Positions 42,488 to 53,137 of a stretch of 64,000 bases of DNA are shown here, piece after piece. The DNA is from Ulva prolifera (lineage: Eukaryota > Chlorophyta > Ulvophyceae > Ulvales > Ulvaceae), in NCBI GenBank assembly GCA_023078555.1, contig CM041196.1, positions 9,752,985 through 9,816,984 of the forward strand, written 5' to 3'. Under the pieces are notes generated by a model that saw only the letters and a list, made by a program, of their open reading frames with translations, ran no database searches and was not told where the DNA came from. Each line of letters begins with the position of its first letter. The first letter of the stretch is position 1. The translations under genes were made by a program, and so were the position numbers.

Positions 42488-43880
42488 TCAAAAGCATTGT
42501 GGTTTTCCATGCAAGGTGCACGATTCACCCAAGCTTTGTACACATTCAAGGCGAACATGAGCAATATACACTAGGCCGGAACAAACCGGCAATGGCGATT
42601 GGAGGCAGCGTGCCCTAGAAAGTAGAAGCGCTCTACCTTCCACTGAAAACCTGCCCACATGTGGGAAAATTTCTGCAAGCTCTTTTTTAAAGCAAGCTGC
42701 TAGAAAGCAGGCTCCGTCATAAAATAAGAAATCCGGTAGTGCATAGGGGGTGTCCATGGGGAATAACTTGGTGTCAAGGAATTCCGAATTGGATGTACAG
42801 TTTTCGAGGCACTCTAGGGGATAGTAACCCTTTACTACGCATGCAGAGCAGAGGTTGCAAGAGCTAATTATGTAGTAGCTGTGAGTTAACGTTGTACATG
42901 TGCAAACGGCCAAATTATAAGTGCTACATCGGGTCTGTCGGAGCGCACTACATGGGCATACATAGAAGAAGTAGCCAATGAGGGCGTTGCGAGGTATAAA
43001 TTGTTTGTCATGAATATTTTGCCAACCCAACTCACGAACATGTTTCTCTTTCGTGCCCTTTTCTCCAGGCTGGACGTCCTCTACCTGTGGCCGATGGCGG
43101 AACATGCCGAGTATGGCCTGGCACAATGGGTCATCAAATGCAAGTGATCCCTCTGCATGATTTGTGCAACGGATCCCCGCCACGCGGCTCTGAATGCCTA
43201 AACGATGGAAAGTTGTAGACATGGTCGCTAGACTTGACGCGGAAAACAAATTCAAGTTATCCGACATTGGCCTGTAAGCTGTACATGTCTTTACATACAA
43301 CGTCCGTGGCAGAAGCGCTTCCCGATAGCAGGCATCTTTTGGCAGCTATATCCATGTTCACCATCCGTGAAAAATGTACACTGCTGACCCGTATAATGCT
43401 GCAAACGTTGGTGCATTGTTCGAAGAGTGTTATATAGGGAACGTGCACAACACTGCATATTTTTTCAATTGAAGTAGAGTTCAACATAGACGGAGTGATG
43501 GCTGGTGTGGGCACCTCCACACCATCCATCACCAGACACTTGCTCACTAGTGCATCACAGTGTATTCGACCTCCACAACCGGGCACATCACATGTGTGCA
43601 TGCGATGCTCCGTGTCCACTGGTAAATGCTTTTCCACAATCTCCTTTGCAATGGTTTCCATTCCACATCGACGAATCCCTTTTTCATCAACTCGGCATAT
43701 GACACGAACACTACGTCCGAGTGGCCTATTCTGAGCGTTTAGCACTGTGAGAATGCAATGCAATTTGAATGCCTCGTCGAATGATCTACCTCTGCGACAT
43801 GCAACGGACTTCAGGGCCGCCCACCCTTTCCCAATGTACATTTCTTTAAGTTTGCTACAGGCAGGCCCACCCACCATCAT
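42488..43880 (-). pseudogene. KDZ-like transposase relic
   Basis: Two overlapping minus-strand frames (43880-43257 and 43300-42488). The first has a Cys-rich segment HTCDVPGCGGRIHCDALVSK followed by LVMDG, which resembles the Cys-cluster and first Asp region of KDZ (Kyakuja-Dileera-Zisupton) transposases. The second has RNALIGYFFYVCPC, a Ser-Glu pair (NCTSNSEFLDTK) and PDFLFYDGACFLAACFKK, like the family's YD-x-AC motif. A frameshift near 42650 then gives VERFYFLGHAASNRHCRF, like the family's V-D-x-F-H...H...C signature with Tyr for His. Motif order and spacing fit; overall identity was not measured. Two frameshifts make it inactive. Flanking TIRs were not found. Confidence 0.5.
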
Positions 43881-44580
43881 CTGCAGTGACTGGGATGCTT
43901 CGAGGTGATGCTACAGAGAGGGAGACAAGACGTATACATGTTGAATGGAGCGTACCAGCAAGTGTTTGTGAGTCTTAACTTTGTTGATATGCATCCACAA
44001 GTTATCGTTGACATGCAGAAAGGTGAATGGATACGTGATGGGGTCGTTCAACGCCTCACCCTCCGCTGCAAAGTACTCGAGCACCGTGGTGTGATGTCCT
44101 ACTAGTGTGACAACAGCAAGTGCCCCCTTTCAGCAGTGATCCTCTCGTGATCGTCCATATCAATCTCGGCATCATCGTACGGAAAGATTTGTTAGTCGGC
44201 ATCGTTTGTGCATGTTACCTCTTCATTACCCTTTGATGAACCCTGGGTATAGGGTGACTCCACAAAGTTTGCATCTCCTCTTGATCAACACGAACTTGCA
44301 GTTGCCCCCAATCAACATATGGTCTATCTGCTGCAGGATGGAGTCACCTGTCAGTTGCCTTCGGGAAGCACTACGGGTCGTCAAGAGAGCACACCAGTCT
44401 AGCGTGCCGCTCTCCGTTAGGCCGTGTTCAGTGGAGATGAAGTCACATAAAAAAAAAGCGTGAAATAGAGATCTGAGCCGATAGATAGACTTTAAAACAT
44501 GTTTTATGTATGACTGCATTGTTCGTTTGTTCGGATTTGCTATTATCGGAAAGTTATGGTCCGCTGACGTGTGAACCCTT
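43881..44580. other. No supported gene
   Basis: Short frames only. A 17-bp word at 44418-44434 (TAGGCCGTGTTCAGTGG) recurs inverted at 59932-59948. Confidence 0.4.
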
Positions 44581-44611
44581 TCTGTTCGTCCTCGGGCCTG
44601 TGAGTACCCCC

Positions 44612-44613
<2 letters not shown>

Positions 44614-44651
<38 letters not shown>
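44614..44651. repeat. Poly-G run, 38 bases
   Basis: 38 consecutive G preceded by seven C, at the 5' side of the DIRS-like coding region. Confidence 0.9.
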
Positions 44652-44654
<3 letters not shown>

Positions 44655-45080
44655 CGGGCGGGCCAGGGATTTCGAGCCCTCATACAACCGATGTTGGGCC
44701 GGACTGTAGCTTTCAAGGGGCGCGCAACTGCATGGTCACACTTCGTGCGATGGTCGCGGAGAGCGCCTCAGCGGGCGCCGCATGGCGATCCACCGGAGCC
44801 GGGAAGCGGACATGGGTCGATGGGCTGCCGCGACCATATCTGTCCAACCGTCAGTTGGGGGTGGAGATTCCAGACGACAGGAGCGTCGCCCAGACGAGGA
44901 ACAGGGGGCCCTTGAGTTGTTGAAATGGGAGGTTTTAGCCGGGACGTCGACGGGGACTCTGGCAGTCCACCCGGCTATGTCGGCTAGGTGGGACCGCTTT
45001 AGCCGCGGCATGCGGCTGCTTCTAGACTCCAATGAGGAGCTGGAGCCGTCAGCGGACGAGGCGGCGGAGCGCACACATGG

Positions 45081-45713
45081 GTGAAGGCGGCGGTCCACCT
45101 CGTATTCGCGGGGCCCCTATCTGCACTGATGCATCATGAAGACATGGCCTCCGGGCCGGAGAAGAAGCGGCTCGCGGAGACGACATCTGTGCTCAAGAGC
45201 CTGTTCAGCAGCGATGTGACGCGTGTCCCCCCATTGCCCGCGTCCCTTGAAGAAATGAGGCAGGCATCGTGGCTGCCGGTGCCCCGCGAGGACATCATGA
45301 AGGCGGCGCAGACCATTAAGTGCTTCCGGTGCGGAGCCAAGGACACCAGCGGCAAGCACTTCACGGGGGTGTGCGGGGCCAGCTTCGACACAGACCGCAA
45401 TCCGCTCGTCTACAAAGGCAGAGCGGCTATTGCTGGAGGGGGGTCTGGACAGTTCTCTAGCATCGGGATGCAGGATGGAGGGATGGGGGGTATGCGCGGC
45501 TCCAAGACGGATCGGCCCAACCTCTCCATGGAGGAGATACGGACTTTTGTCGCCAGTGAGGTGCAGGCTCGCGGCGAGGACGCCTTGCGAGCCACAGATG
45601 CCCGAAGAGGACGGCACAGATCGCCGACGCCACCTGCCGCAGTGCGCTTTCGGTCTCGGGAGCCGCCGCGCTACCCGGCGCCTCCTCCTCAGAGGACTCA
45701 GCGACGCGCATGA
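45081..45713 (+). pseudogene. DIRS-like Gag with zinc-binding cluster
   Basis: 210 codons. The first half is helical (EKKRLAETTSVLKSLFSSDV, PLPASLEEMRQASWLPVPRE). A Cys/His cluster KCFRCGAKDTSGKHFTGVC (C-x2-C...H-x4-C) follows, then a Gly-rich stretch and a basic Arg/Pro-rich end. The upstream frame (44782-45084) probably carries the N-terminus in another frame. Position before RT supports a Gag or ORF1 role. The initial codon is uncertain. Confidence 0.55.
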
Positions 45714-45855
45714 TGGCACGGGGGTCCGGGGGTCGGAGTACATGAGGCCGAAGAAGCAATGGGGCGGGGACTTCAGAAGGCTGCAGGGAGGGTCGCTGGT
45801 GGGGCAGGGTGTTGTGGCGACGAGGGTGTCGACCAACGGGGCAGACGGGTCAAGT

Positions 45856-45857
<2 letters not shown>

Positions 45858-45891
<34 letters not shown>
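45858..45891. repeat. Poly-G run, 34 bases
   Basis: 34 consecutive G inside the DIRS-like element between the gag-like and RT-like parts. All frames read it as polyglycine. Confidence 0.9.
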
Positions 45892-45894
<3 letters not shown>

Positions 45895-46339
45895 ATGAGA
45901 TCAAGGAGCTCTACGATGTGATGCGCGCGGTGAGGACGTTTCCCAAAGATGATCCGCCAGAAGGGGGGGGTATGGGCATCGGCTATCGGGATGGACGATG
46001 TGTTCTGGGATGCATACCCGCGGTTTCAAGGTGGTTTCAGGGCAGGCGATCTCCTAGGGAGAGAGGGCGACTGGGACGAGGTTTTCGCAGAAGAGGCTGT
46101 GCATTTGCCGGCATTGCTCAGACGATGGTTGCTGCAGGGATACTGGGTATGGTTGGATCTCGCGCTTCTGAGGGATGCACAGCCGCGCAAGCTGAAGCTG
46201 AAAAGGAGGAGTTAAGATGGGCGGAGGCACACAACAGGGACACGATGCTGCCGGTAGGGGCAATTGAAGAGGTCGCAATGGAAGATCTGCGGCCGAGGAC
46301 CATAGTGTGCAATGTGGTCATTGCGTACAAGAACGGGGG

Positions 46340-46645
46340 ATGAGCCGCTTTTACTGGTTCGGCAAGCCCATCAACAAGGGCTTGAAGGAGAAGAAATTCA
46401 TGATGGAGGCGTGGGCGGAAATACGGCGCGATGACGGCGCCGGGGGGCTGAGCGATCAGCTTAGATCTGGAGAAGGGTTATCTTCAGTTTGCGCTGGCGG
46501 ATAAAATGAAGGACTTCTGCGTCTGGGTGGGGCAGAAGGTGTACAGGTACAAAGTCATGCCTTTCGGCGTAGCCTCCGCACCACGCGAATTCTCATTTGC
46601 GGTGAAGAGGGTAGTAGCCATCTTTAGGTCAAGGGGTTCATGGTG
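46340..46645 (+). pseudogene. DIRS-like reverse transcriptase, N-terminal half
   Basis: In one frame MSRFYWFGKPINKGLKEKKF matches the RT entry motif with R-x-(I/V)-N. A frameshift near 46460 leads to LDLEKGYLQFALADKMKDFC, then VYRYKVMPFGVASAPREF, the DIRS-type RT palm with the first catalytic Asp and the MPFGVxSAPxEF motif. A TGA at 46643-46645 and loss of the downstream (V/A)DD box make it inactive. Confidence 0.8.
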
Positions 46646-46679
46646 AGCTTCATTACTGTATCTCGCGCAACGGGCCATT

Positions 46680-47260
46680 ATGCGCAGTGCGGACGAGCGG
46701 GAGCCCAAACTTGCGGTGGGCCGGGAGGGGTTGCGGTCAGTTCAGGGGAGGTTGGGGAGGGAGGGGAGGAGTAAAGACGAGCAGCAGTTCTGGCCATGTT
46801 GGCTGCTGTCCTACCGTGCTGCGGCGATTCGCTGGGAGCATTTGTGGTTTACCCGTGCCGACGATGGTGGGCGAGTGCTATTGCTGAGGCTGGCAGTGTC
46901 GGGTCGGCATATCTTCAAGAGCCAGTGCGAGTCAATAGATTTCCGCATTCTCCCGGAGCCGGGGGGGCCAAGCACGGTGCAGGCCTTGATGGCATGGCGT
47001 AGTCAAAGCGGTCGGCCGCGCCGGGGTCTTGTGTTTGACTTGTCTCCGGAGTGGGCCAGGGCTGAGTTGCAGCGACTTATTGCTGGGGTCCTGGGCGGCA
47101 CGCCGGGCCAGTATGGTTTGCATTCACTTCGTGCCGGGGCAGCTACCGATGCGGAGGCGGCAGGACGCCCGGTCAGCGAGATTAAATTATTGGGACGATG
47201 GCAGTCTGCAGTGGTACTGTAGTAAATTCGTGCGGGGGAGCAGATGGCTGCCGAGTTCGG
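46680..47260 (+). pseudogene. Tyrosine recombinase of the DIRS-like element
   Basis: About 180 codons. The N-terminal catalytic part has LLSYRAAAIRWEHLWFTRAD. The conserved box reads HSLRAGAATDAEAAGRPVSE followed by LLGRW. The H-x-x-R and downstream Trp of the tyrosine-recombinase active site are therefore present. The frame stops at TAG (47220-47222) just where the Tyr nucleophile is expected. The +1 frame continues with QWYCSKFVRGS, whose Tyr is in the right place, so a single-base indel separates the catalytic Tyr from the rest. Confidence 0.85.
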
Positions 47261-48198
47261 CCTCCCGGGTGCGGGCGTGCATGGGTTGTGCGTTTTTGTG
47301 ATTACTTACTGCGGAAACCTCAGTTGTTCCAGTGATACCCAAGGGGTAGTGGCTCCAAGTGCTACGTGCCTCCGGACACAGGTGTTTATTCAACACCGCC
47401 GTCTGAGTGACCATAACGTAGATTATGTGTAATATAATCGCGATTATGGTGGGTCATGGAGACGAACGCATGCTGTACCGGCATTGGGCGTGGCCGGAGG
47501 TGCTCATGAATGATGTCGAGAGCAGCTAGAGCTGGTGGCACGCGGAGCATATAGGCGGCAGCTGGCTGGAGCTCCTCACGCAAGAGAGGTTTGTACTGTG
47601 CAGCTGATAGCTCTTCTTTAGCTCAATTTCCCGCCCGCCCCCCGGGCCTTTGTTTGTGCAAGAGCAATGCGCGCGGCGCGCCGGGCCGCGTCTCTCGGTG
47701 CTTGCATCCCGGCGGGGGTGGCCTCCATCGAGGCTGGTGAAGATTCAAGTTCCACACTGTGACCCCCATCGGTGACAGGCCCATGGCCCTCTACTTGGGG
47801 CCCTCTACTTTAGTTGTTCTGCTTTATCTGCAAAATCTGTGAATGTTGCCACCTGAACTGAGACGTGTGCATGCATGCGACAACCAACATGCGCCCAAGG
47901 TGAGATGGACATCTCACAACCGCCGGGTAGCAGAGGAATCAATAGCCTGCAGTGGCTGATCTCAAGTCCGATATGCCGGGTTGTAGTGTGTCCAAGGGCA
48001 TGTAGTGGCAGTTTTTTCATTCCGACCTGCGAGGTTGTGGTATAGGCAGAGCCACGACACAGCAACTCGGTGGGTTGTTGGGATCCAAGGCCTGGGAGAG
48101 CATTGCTATGTGGGGTGGTGCAGATGCTCAAGCACGAGCTGTGTCAAGAGCGAGCCTTGGCTGTCTAGAGGACATGCTCAAGCAACATGATGATTGCC
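47261..48198. other. No supported gene
   Basis: Includes a GC-rich patch at about 47635-47735 (GCGCGCGGCGCGCCGGGCCGCG) that looks like unrelated low-complexity sequence. No domains seen. Confidence 0.4.
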
Positions 48199-48681
48199 TA
48201 GGACTTAACGCCCAATGCCCTGAAAGGGGGGTATGATAGCACCGCAGCCCACCGTGTGGAGGCTTCATTCCTCAGAAGACTGCAAGACACAACTAAGGCT
48301 ATATCAAAAGAGATGCTGGCAGACCAGATGGGACCAACCCAGTTGATGATCGAGGTCATCCGAGAACTGCCGAGGGGGCTCGGCATGGAGTCACTCGTCA
48401 TCGCTAGCGGGATGCAAGAAGTATCGAGCAGCGTGCTGATTCGGCATCGAGAAAATGCTGACCAGGAATGCTTCGCGATGGCTGCACTGCGGGCGGTAAG
48501 AGACGAGACACTAGCAGCGGTACGAAGCTGGGAAAGTGGGTCCATAGCAAAGCCTCGTCAGTTGAAACTGAGCAGACACTTAAGGAGACGTCTGCGCCTG
48601 GTTGCTTCCGAGAGAGCAGTCCCAAGCGATGAAGGCTCGGGCAGGGCGATCTGCGATTGCAGGAGGGACGCTCGGGCTTGA
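48199..48681 (+). CDS. Hypothetical ORF, possible retroelement gag or host exon
   Basis: An open frame without an early ATG that reads LTPNALKGGYDSTAAHRVEA, then FLRRLQDTTKAISKEMLADQ, ELPRGLGMESLVIASGMQEV and an Arg-rich helical end (LKLSRHLRRRLRLVAS). Composition is protein-like and clearly better than the complementary frames. I recognise no family. With no zinc knuckle or neighbouring pol, a retroelement origin is only a guess. Confidence 0.3.
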
Positions 48682-50135
48682 GTCCAAAAAACATGACAGT
48701 AGACAAACATGAGAGGAAGCTTGAACCGGGGTAGCAGCGTATGCTTCCGGTACGTCGGCACGGGCAGACAATGCAACGAGCCGTGCAGCAGGAACAAATG
48801 CAAAAGGAACGGATTCGCACAGGGCAGACCAAGAGTACAATCGCCGTGGTGGGTAAGCCCCGCTACGAACTGAATAGGGCGGGATCCGTTGCATGAGTTA
48901 GAATTGTGCGTTGGTGAACGGTCTCCCATCAGGCGTCTCTTGTAACCACCGTATTGATGTGACTACCAGGGTGTTGCTTGCACCGGAGATGTAGTCTGTG
49001 CTTTGTGTACTGTCCTATCCTGCTCAGTACCGAGCTATAGTTATTCCTTGTGTGCTCTATGTCTATGTGTGTTTCCCTAGACCTCCGCGTGTAACTCAAG
49101 AAGCCCAAGACCCCGAGCCCCGTGTCTGCATGTTTCATTGTATGTCTGAAGGTCAAGTTGGAGCCGCAAGATATAGTAGCAAAATGTTTGATCAGGAGTA
49201 GGTAGAGCAAAAGTTTCGTGTCTGATTTGAGATTGGAAAGTTGTACTGGAAGAACGATACATGCCGCGCGGAACAACGCGTTATTGTAGTGCTTACGCCA
49301 CTGCAAGGGTTGTCAAGCGTTCTGCTGTCGCTTTTTAACGCCCACAGCAATGCATGCATAGACTTTGCGATGTGGTACTGCAACCGCATGTCGGATGGGG
49401 CACAGCCGATGCGTCAGCTCTGTACTGCTGCATGCTTTTGACTTGCTTACCAGGTGAGCTCGAATCCGACCTGGTTCAGTCGCACTGGAGGAGGTACATC
49501 ACGTTCCTAGCGGTAAACACAAAGATATGACGTAACTGTGAATGAATGTCGTTCATCTGATGGATATAGAACAAGCGACACATGTCCTTCACAACAATCC
49601 GTCGGACATCAGAGCAATCGATGTGGTGATTGCATGCATCCGGAGTGACCGTCTGCAGTATGATATGAGGTTTCCCGAAGGCGATCCCTACTACACTCAT
49701 TACCACCAAAAACTTATTATGGAGTTCCGAACAAGAACATGCGCATTGGCACGAGGAAATGGACGGCTATGTGGAGACATATGATCATGCCACCTACCGA
49801 TGGGTAGCACGACACATCACAGCCGTCCCACCACATTGGCCAACACTAACAGAGTAGAACAAAACTGTCATAAACCGCTGTCTTGGTTCACCTGTTATGC
49901 ATTATGCGCAAGTTTGCGCATGGGTATGGTGGCCAAGGGCCTAACCCGTGTTATGTTAGGATAATATGCATGAGCATACTTGGTGCGCTCCGTGAGCGGC
50001 CTACCCTAGGCCATTGCCATTGGGCGGTAGACATGCACGAATGGTCGCATATAGACGCATACGTCCAAGTCTAGAGTAACATTCTTAACGGCAATGCACG
50101 TTCGCTGCCCAATAGCTTAAAATCTTCGCGATCTG
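48682..50135. other. No supported gene
   Basis: Frames of up to 125 codons on both strands, none with a motif or splice context. Confidence 0.4.
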
Positions 50136-50825
50136 GTGACCATCACCGCATCTAGTAGGCTGTATGATTATGATTGTACTGTAACGCCGTTCCATCCTTC
50201 CGCGCAGGTGCCGTTTTCTGTTCTGGCCTTTACCAACAACGTATTGCAACAAGCCCATGTGATCTCCAAAGGCGAAGGCCGCGGCTGTGTGGAAGACATG
50301 CCGCTGAAGACGTGGAGACCTTTCACTAAAGCGACACCAGAAGTGATGGTTTCGTGCATGCTGGCAGCCACAACGGGATCCAGCTGTGTGTACGAACACG
50401 TACCCACGGACACACCCCGGCACCTCAAGCTGGACTTCGATGAAGCGTGCCCAGACGATTGCGTGGACAAAGAAGCATTCAAGAAGTGCTTGCACGCAAC
50501 GGATGTTGTCATTGGCGAAGTTGTGCATCTCCTGCACCAGCAAATGGGTGTCGATGCAGCAGACCCCGACATCATCCGCATGCTGTCGGTGCCTTGGGCC
50601 AAAGGCATCTCTCAGAAGAAGTTTAGTGCCCATGCCGTTATCAAGGTTCGCAACCGCATGTGGGCGGATTTCGACCACGAGAAGCGGTTCGCGAACCTGC
50701 TCAGCGACACCTTGAAGTCCAAGGGCGAAGAGCTCGCGGTCAGAGTCATGGACATGGCCGTTTATACACGCAATGAGTACGTTTCCCTGTGCTGGCCATT
50801 TGTTGTGCATATGGTGCACCTGTAA
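50136..50825 (+). CDS. Archaeo-eukaryotic primase (UL52/PrimPol-like) catalytic exon
   Basis: A 229-codon open stretch with all three AEP active-site motifs in order and spacing. Motif I is HLKLDFDEACPDD (Asp100 and Asp102), motif II is QKKFSAHAVIKV (S-x-H, His166), and motif III is VRVMDMAVYTRNE (Asp206), continuing into the VYTRN signature of eukaryotic PrimPol and herpesvirus-type UL52 primases. These enzymes make RNA or DNA primers using two metals held by the acidic residues. The frame opens at a GTG, and an acceptor-like CCGCGCAG at 50200-50207 suggests the exon starts at 50208. Possible donors follow motif III (50777) or the end (50821). The C-terminal zinc domain and a helicase partner were not found nearby. 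It could be a host paralogue, an integrated large-virus gene or part of a mobile element. Confidence 0.75.
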   Translation: MTITASSRLYDYDCTVTPFHPSAQVPFSVLAFTNNVLQQAHVISKGEGRGCVEDMPLKTWRPFTKATPEVMVSCMLAATTGSSCVYEHVPTDTPRHLKLDFDEACPDDCVDKEAFKKCLHATDVVIGEVVHLLHQQMGVDAADPDIIRMLSVPWAKGISQKKFSAHAVIKVRNRMWADFDHEKRFANLLSDTLKSKGEELAVRVMDMAVYTRNEYVSLCWPFVVHMVHL

Positions 50826-51520
50826 GCATATGGCACAAGAGCGGCTGTCTGTGACAACACACCGGGTGTTGTTTTGTTACAGACCCTGAGAGGTATGCCT
50901 CGTGTACTGCAATAGTGACAATTGTGCATTCAACATGTGCAGCTGCTTCCATGTTGCAGGCCACCCTATGGCAAGGCAATTGGGTGAGAGTAATCCCCAA
51001 ACTAGCTCGTGTGGAAGCCCACGACATAGGAAATGCTGATGACACACCCTCGCACCTTCATGTTCCTACAGCAATGCACCAGCCCCCAGCCACAGGCTCT
51101 GAGCCACTGGTGGAGAGAGAACATACTGTAGATTGTGGACAGTAGAAGAGGTGGTTTTGTATGATTGGCTGTGTTTTGCGTTGCGTGCAAGTGTACAGCT
51201 GTGTTGCAGTACCGGAAGGCTTCATGATAGGGACCCCTGTACCTACATCCTGCATGGACATGTCATGCAAACCAGCATGCACCATCACGTAACAGCCTTG
51301 ACTTCACCAGTTGCAACCCCTGACTTTGGCATACTAAACCATGTCACAGTACACACTACAGATACATACACATGTTGCACGGAAAGGTGGGTGTACGAGA
51401 CATGGCCATCCTAGGCTCCGTGGAGCCTGGCCGGGCTCTACAGACCACCACAACCTTACCGGCAAACGACGGTCCTACACCAAACATTTATACACCCGGC
51501 AGTCCAGCCACTTAATCACT
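50826..51520. other. Possible downstream exon of the primase; otherwise unassigned
   Basis: An acceptor-like TTGCAG at 50953-50959 is followed by open sequence reading ATLWQGNWVRVIPKLARVEA, which could continue the primase. The phase does not match the obvious donors, so it is not annotated as coding. Confidence 0.2.
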
Positions 51521-53137
51521 ATGACCTCTCCGGTCATAGCTGATCAAGTTAGAGAGGGACGTTGCTTGGATACATCCACTAGTATCGAGCGCAGTAGAAG
51601 TTTACCCTTGCCCTCGGATCACACTGTACCAGGATCGGGGGGCGACCCAGTTGTTCACACTGATCTGTCATCGAGTTCAGCTACACACAAACCTACCCTC
51701 CCCCTCCCGCGGCCGAATCCCGCGATGTCGGCCAACTTCAACCCCTACTCAGTGATCAAGCCCCCAACCTTCAAAGGAGGTAAGTTCTAGGATTCAGTTC
51801 CTGCATTGACATTTCTTGATGAATTATACGAGTTTTTCTCCATTAGCGATTATTTTTGTGACGCCTGCTCAGGTTTCATGCGTCGTAAGGTATGCATACA
51901 GCCTGTTTGTTTCCCCGAATTGTCATACGCTCGCACGTGGTTCGCAAAGCACAAAGCATCATTTGCTAACTTCGCAGCGTTCCGAACCGCGTTCCAAGAG
52001 CATTTTGCGTCGGCCGCAGCTGACTTAGTATTTGTACAATCATAATGGGTAAATGCACGTCAACGTAACAGTGATAGCGTTGCACACTTCATTCAGCACA
52101 TGACCGAAATCGAAACATTGTTACCAAACTGAGGTCACAATGTGTCTGATGCTAAAGCCATCATGCGTTTCACGGAAGGCTTACAACATGTTTTGCGGCC
52201 GCACCTTTATGAAAAACGCATAGAGAGTCCCGGCCTTTCTTTAAATCAATTGCATAGACTAGCACAAGTGCACGAGCAATCCACGTGTCCAGCGAGTGCC
52301 ACAGGCGCAGGTCGCCCTGCTCTGAATGCCATGCACGGCAACGTAGAGTCGTGCTGGCTTTGCAAAAAGCGAGGCCACGTGGCCGCCGACTGTCGCAAAA
52401 TTTCAGCGCGTACAGCTGCGGTTACATGGGTTGACAAACCCCGAGGTAATGCTCCAAGGGAGTAAGCCAGTAAGGTCCACCATTCCTAGAGGCCACTGAA
52501 CGCACTTCGGTGCATGACTCACGCGCTTAGTCGCAATGAGTTTGATTGATTGACGCCAGTTGGCGCAGAGAGCATGTTCGAGCCACCAAAAGCTCCATTG
52601 CCTAATGAGACAATTGTTTTTGTTTCAAAACGTCCGCTTAAGACAGACCATCCAAATGAGTTTGCGAACTTTGAGCATATGCATGAGGATGATGAACTCG
52701 TGTATGCGCCTAAGTTGCGATTCACACACATTCCCGGGAAGCAATCCTTGGTGTTCGAAGGGTTATTGGACCACACATATTGTCGGTTCTTCCTCGATAG
52801 CAGTGCCATGCACTCTTTTGTATCACTAGATTTTGTGCGAACGAACCACATGAAATTCACACCAACGTCTCAATATAGCGCATCGATGGCGGATACTTCC
52901 GGCGTCTCCATTCATGGAGTTGTTCTAGACCTCCACATCAAATTTGGTGCATTTCGGGTCAAAAGCACATTTCTTGCGGTCGACGTGCCGAAATACGATG
53001 CCGTGCTCGGCATGGATTTCCTCCATAGGCACAATCCCGTGCTGAATTGGCGCAAGCAGTGCATGGATTTAACGTTCTTAACGCGACATGGTTCGCGTCA
53101 AGTGCATGTGGCAGCGTATCGAGAGAGCGTACCGTGA
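51521..53137 (+). pseudogene. Ty3-type Gag-protease relic, one frame with six nonsense codons
   Basis: From ATG 51521 a single plus-strand frame runs to 53137 with no visible frameshift. It is cut by stops at about 51788 (TAG), 52043 (TAA), 52133 (TGA), 52463 (TAA), 52493 (TAG) and 52547 (TGA). Domains in order: disordered N-terminus; gag core starting SVIKPPTFKGGKF with ELSYARTWFAKHKASF; a CCHC knuckle CWLCKKRGHVAADC; and a retropepsin-like domain with FFLDSSAMHSFVS (DSS at the active site) and KYDAVLGMDFLHRHNPVLNW. This matches Ty3 gag-protease of a family different from the chromovirus at 8-18 kb. RT, integrase and LTRs were not recognised. Confidence 0.8.

Larger units (their letters stand above)
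44652..47260 (+). mobile_element. Truncated DIRS-like tyrosine-recombinase retrotransposon
   Basis: A gag-like zinc-binding region (45081-45713), the N-terminal half of a reverse transcriptase (about 46340-46645) and a tyrosine recombinase (46680-47260) occur in this order on the plus strand. RT plus tyrosine recombinase is the hallmark of DIRS/Ngaro/PAT elements. The RT half containing the catalytic (Y/A)DD box, RNase H and methyltransferase parts is missing between RT and recombinase. Frameshifts occur throughout and two poly-G runs interrupt it. Element ends were not identified. GC content is well above that of the surroundings. Confidence 0.75.

Noticed and set aside
18798-53137. A reassigned genetic code (UAA/UAG read as Gln), because several in-frame stops sit where Gln would fit
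   Set aside because: In-frame TGA stops occur in the same relics, frameshifts are also present in copia, and copia pol ends with TAG exactly at the PPT. Ordinary decay is simpler.
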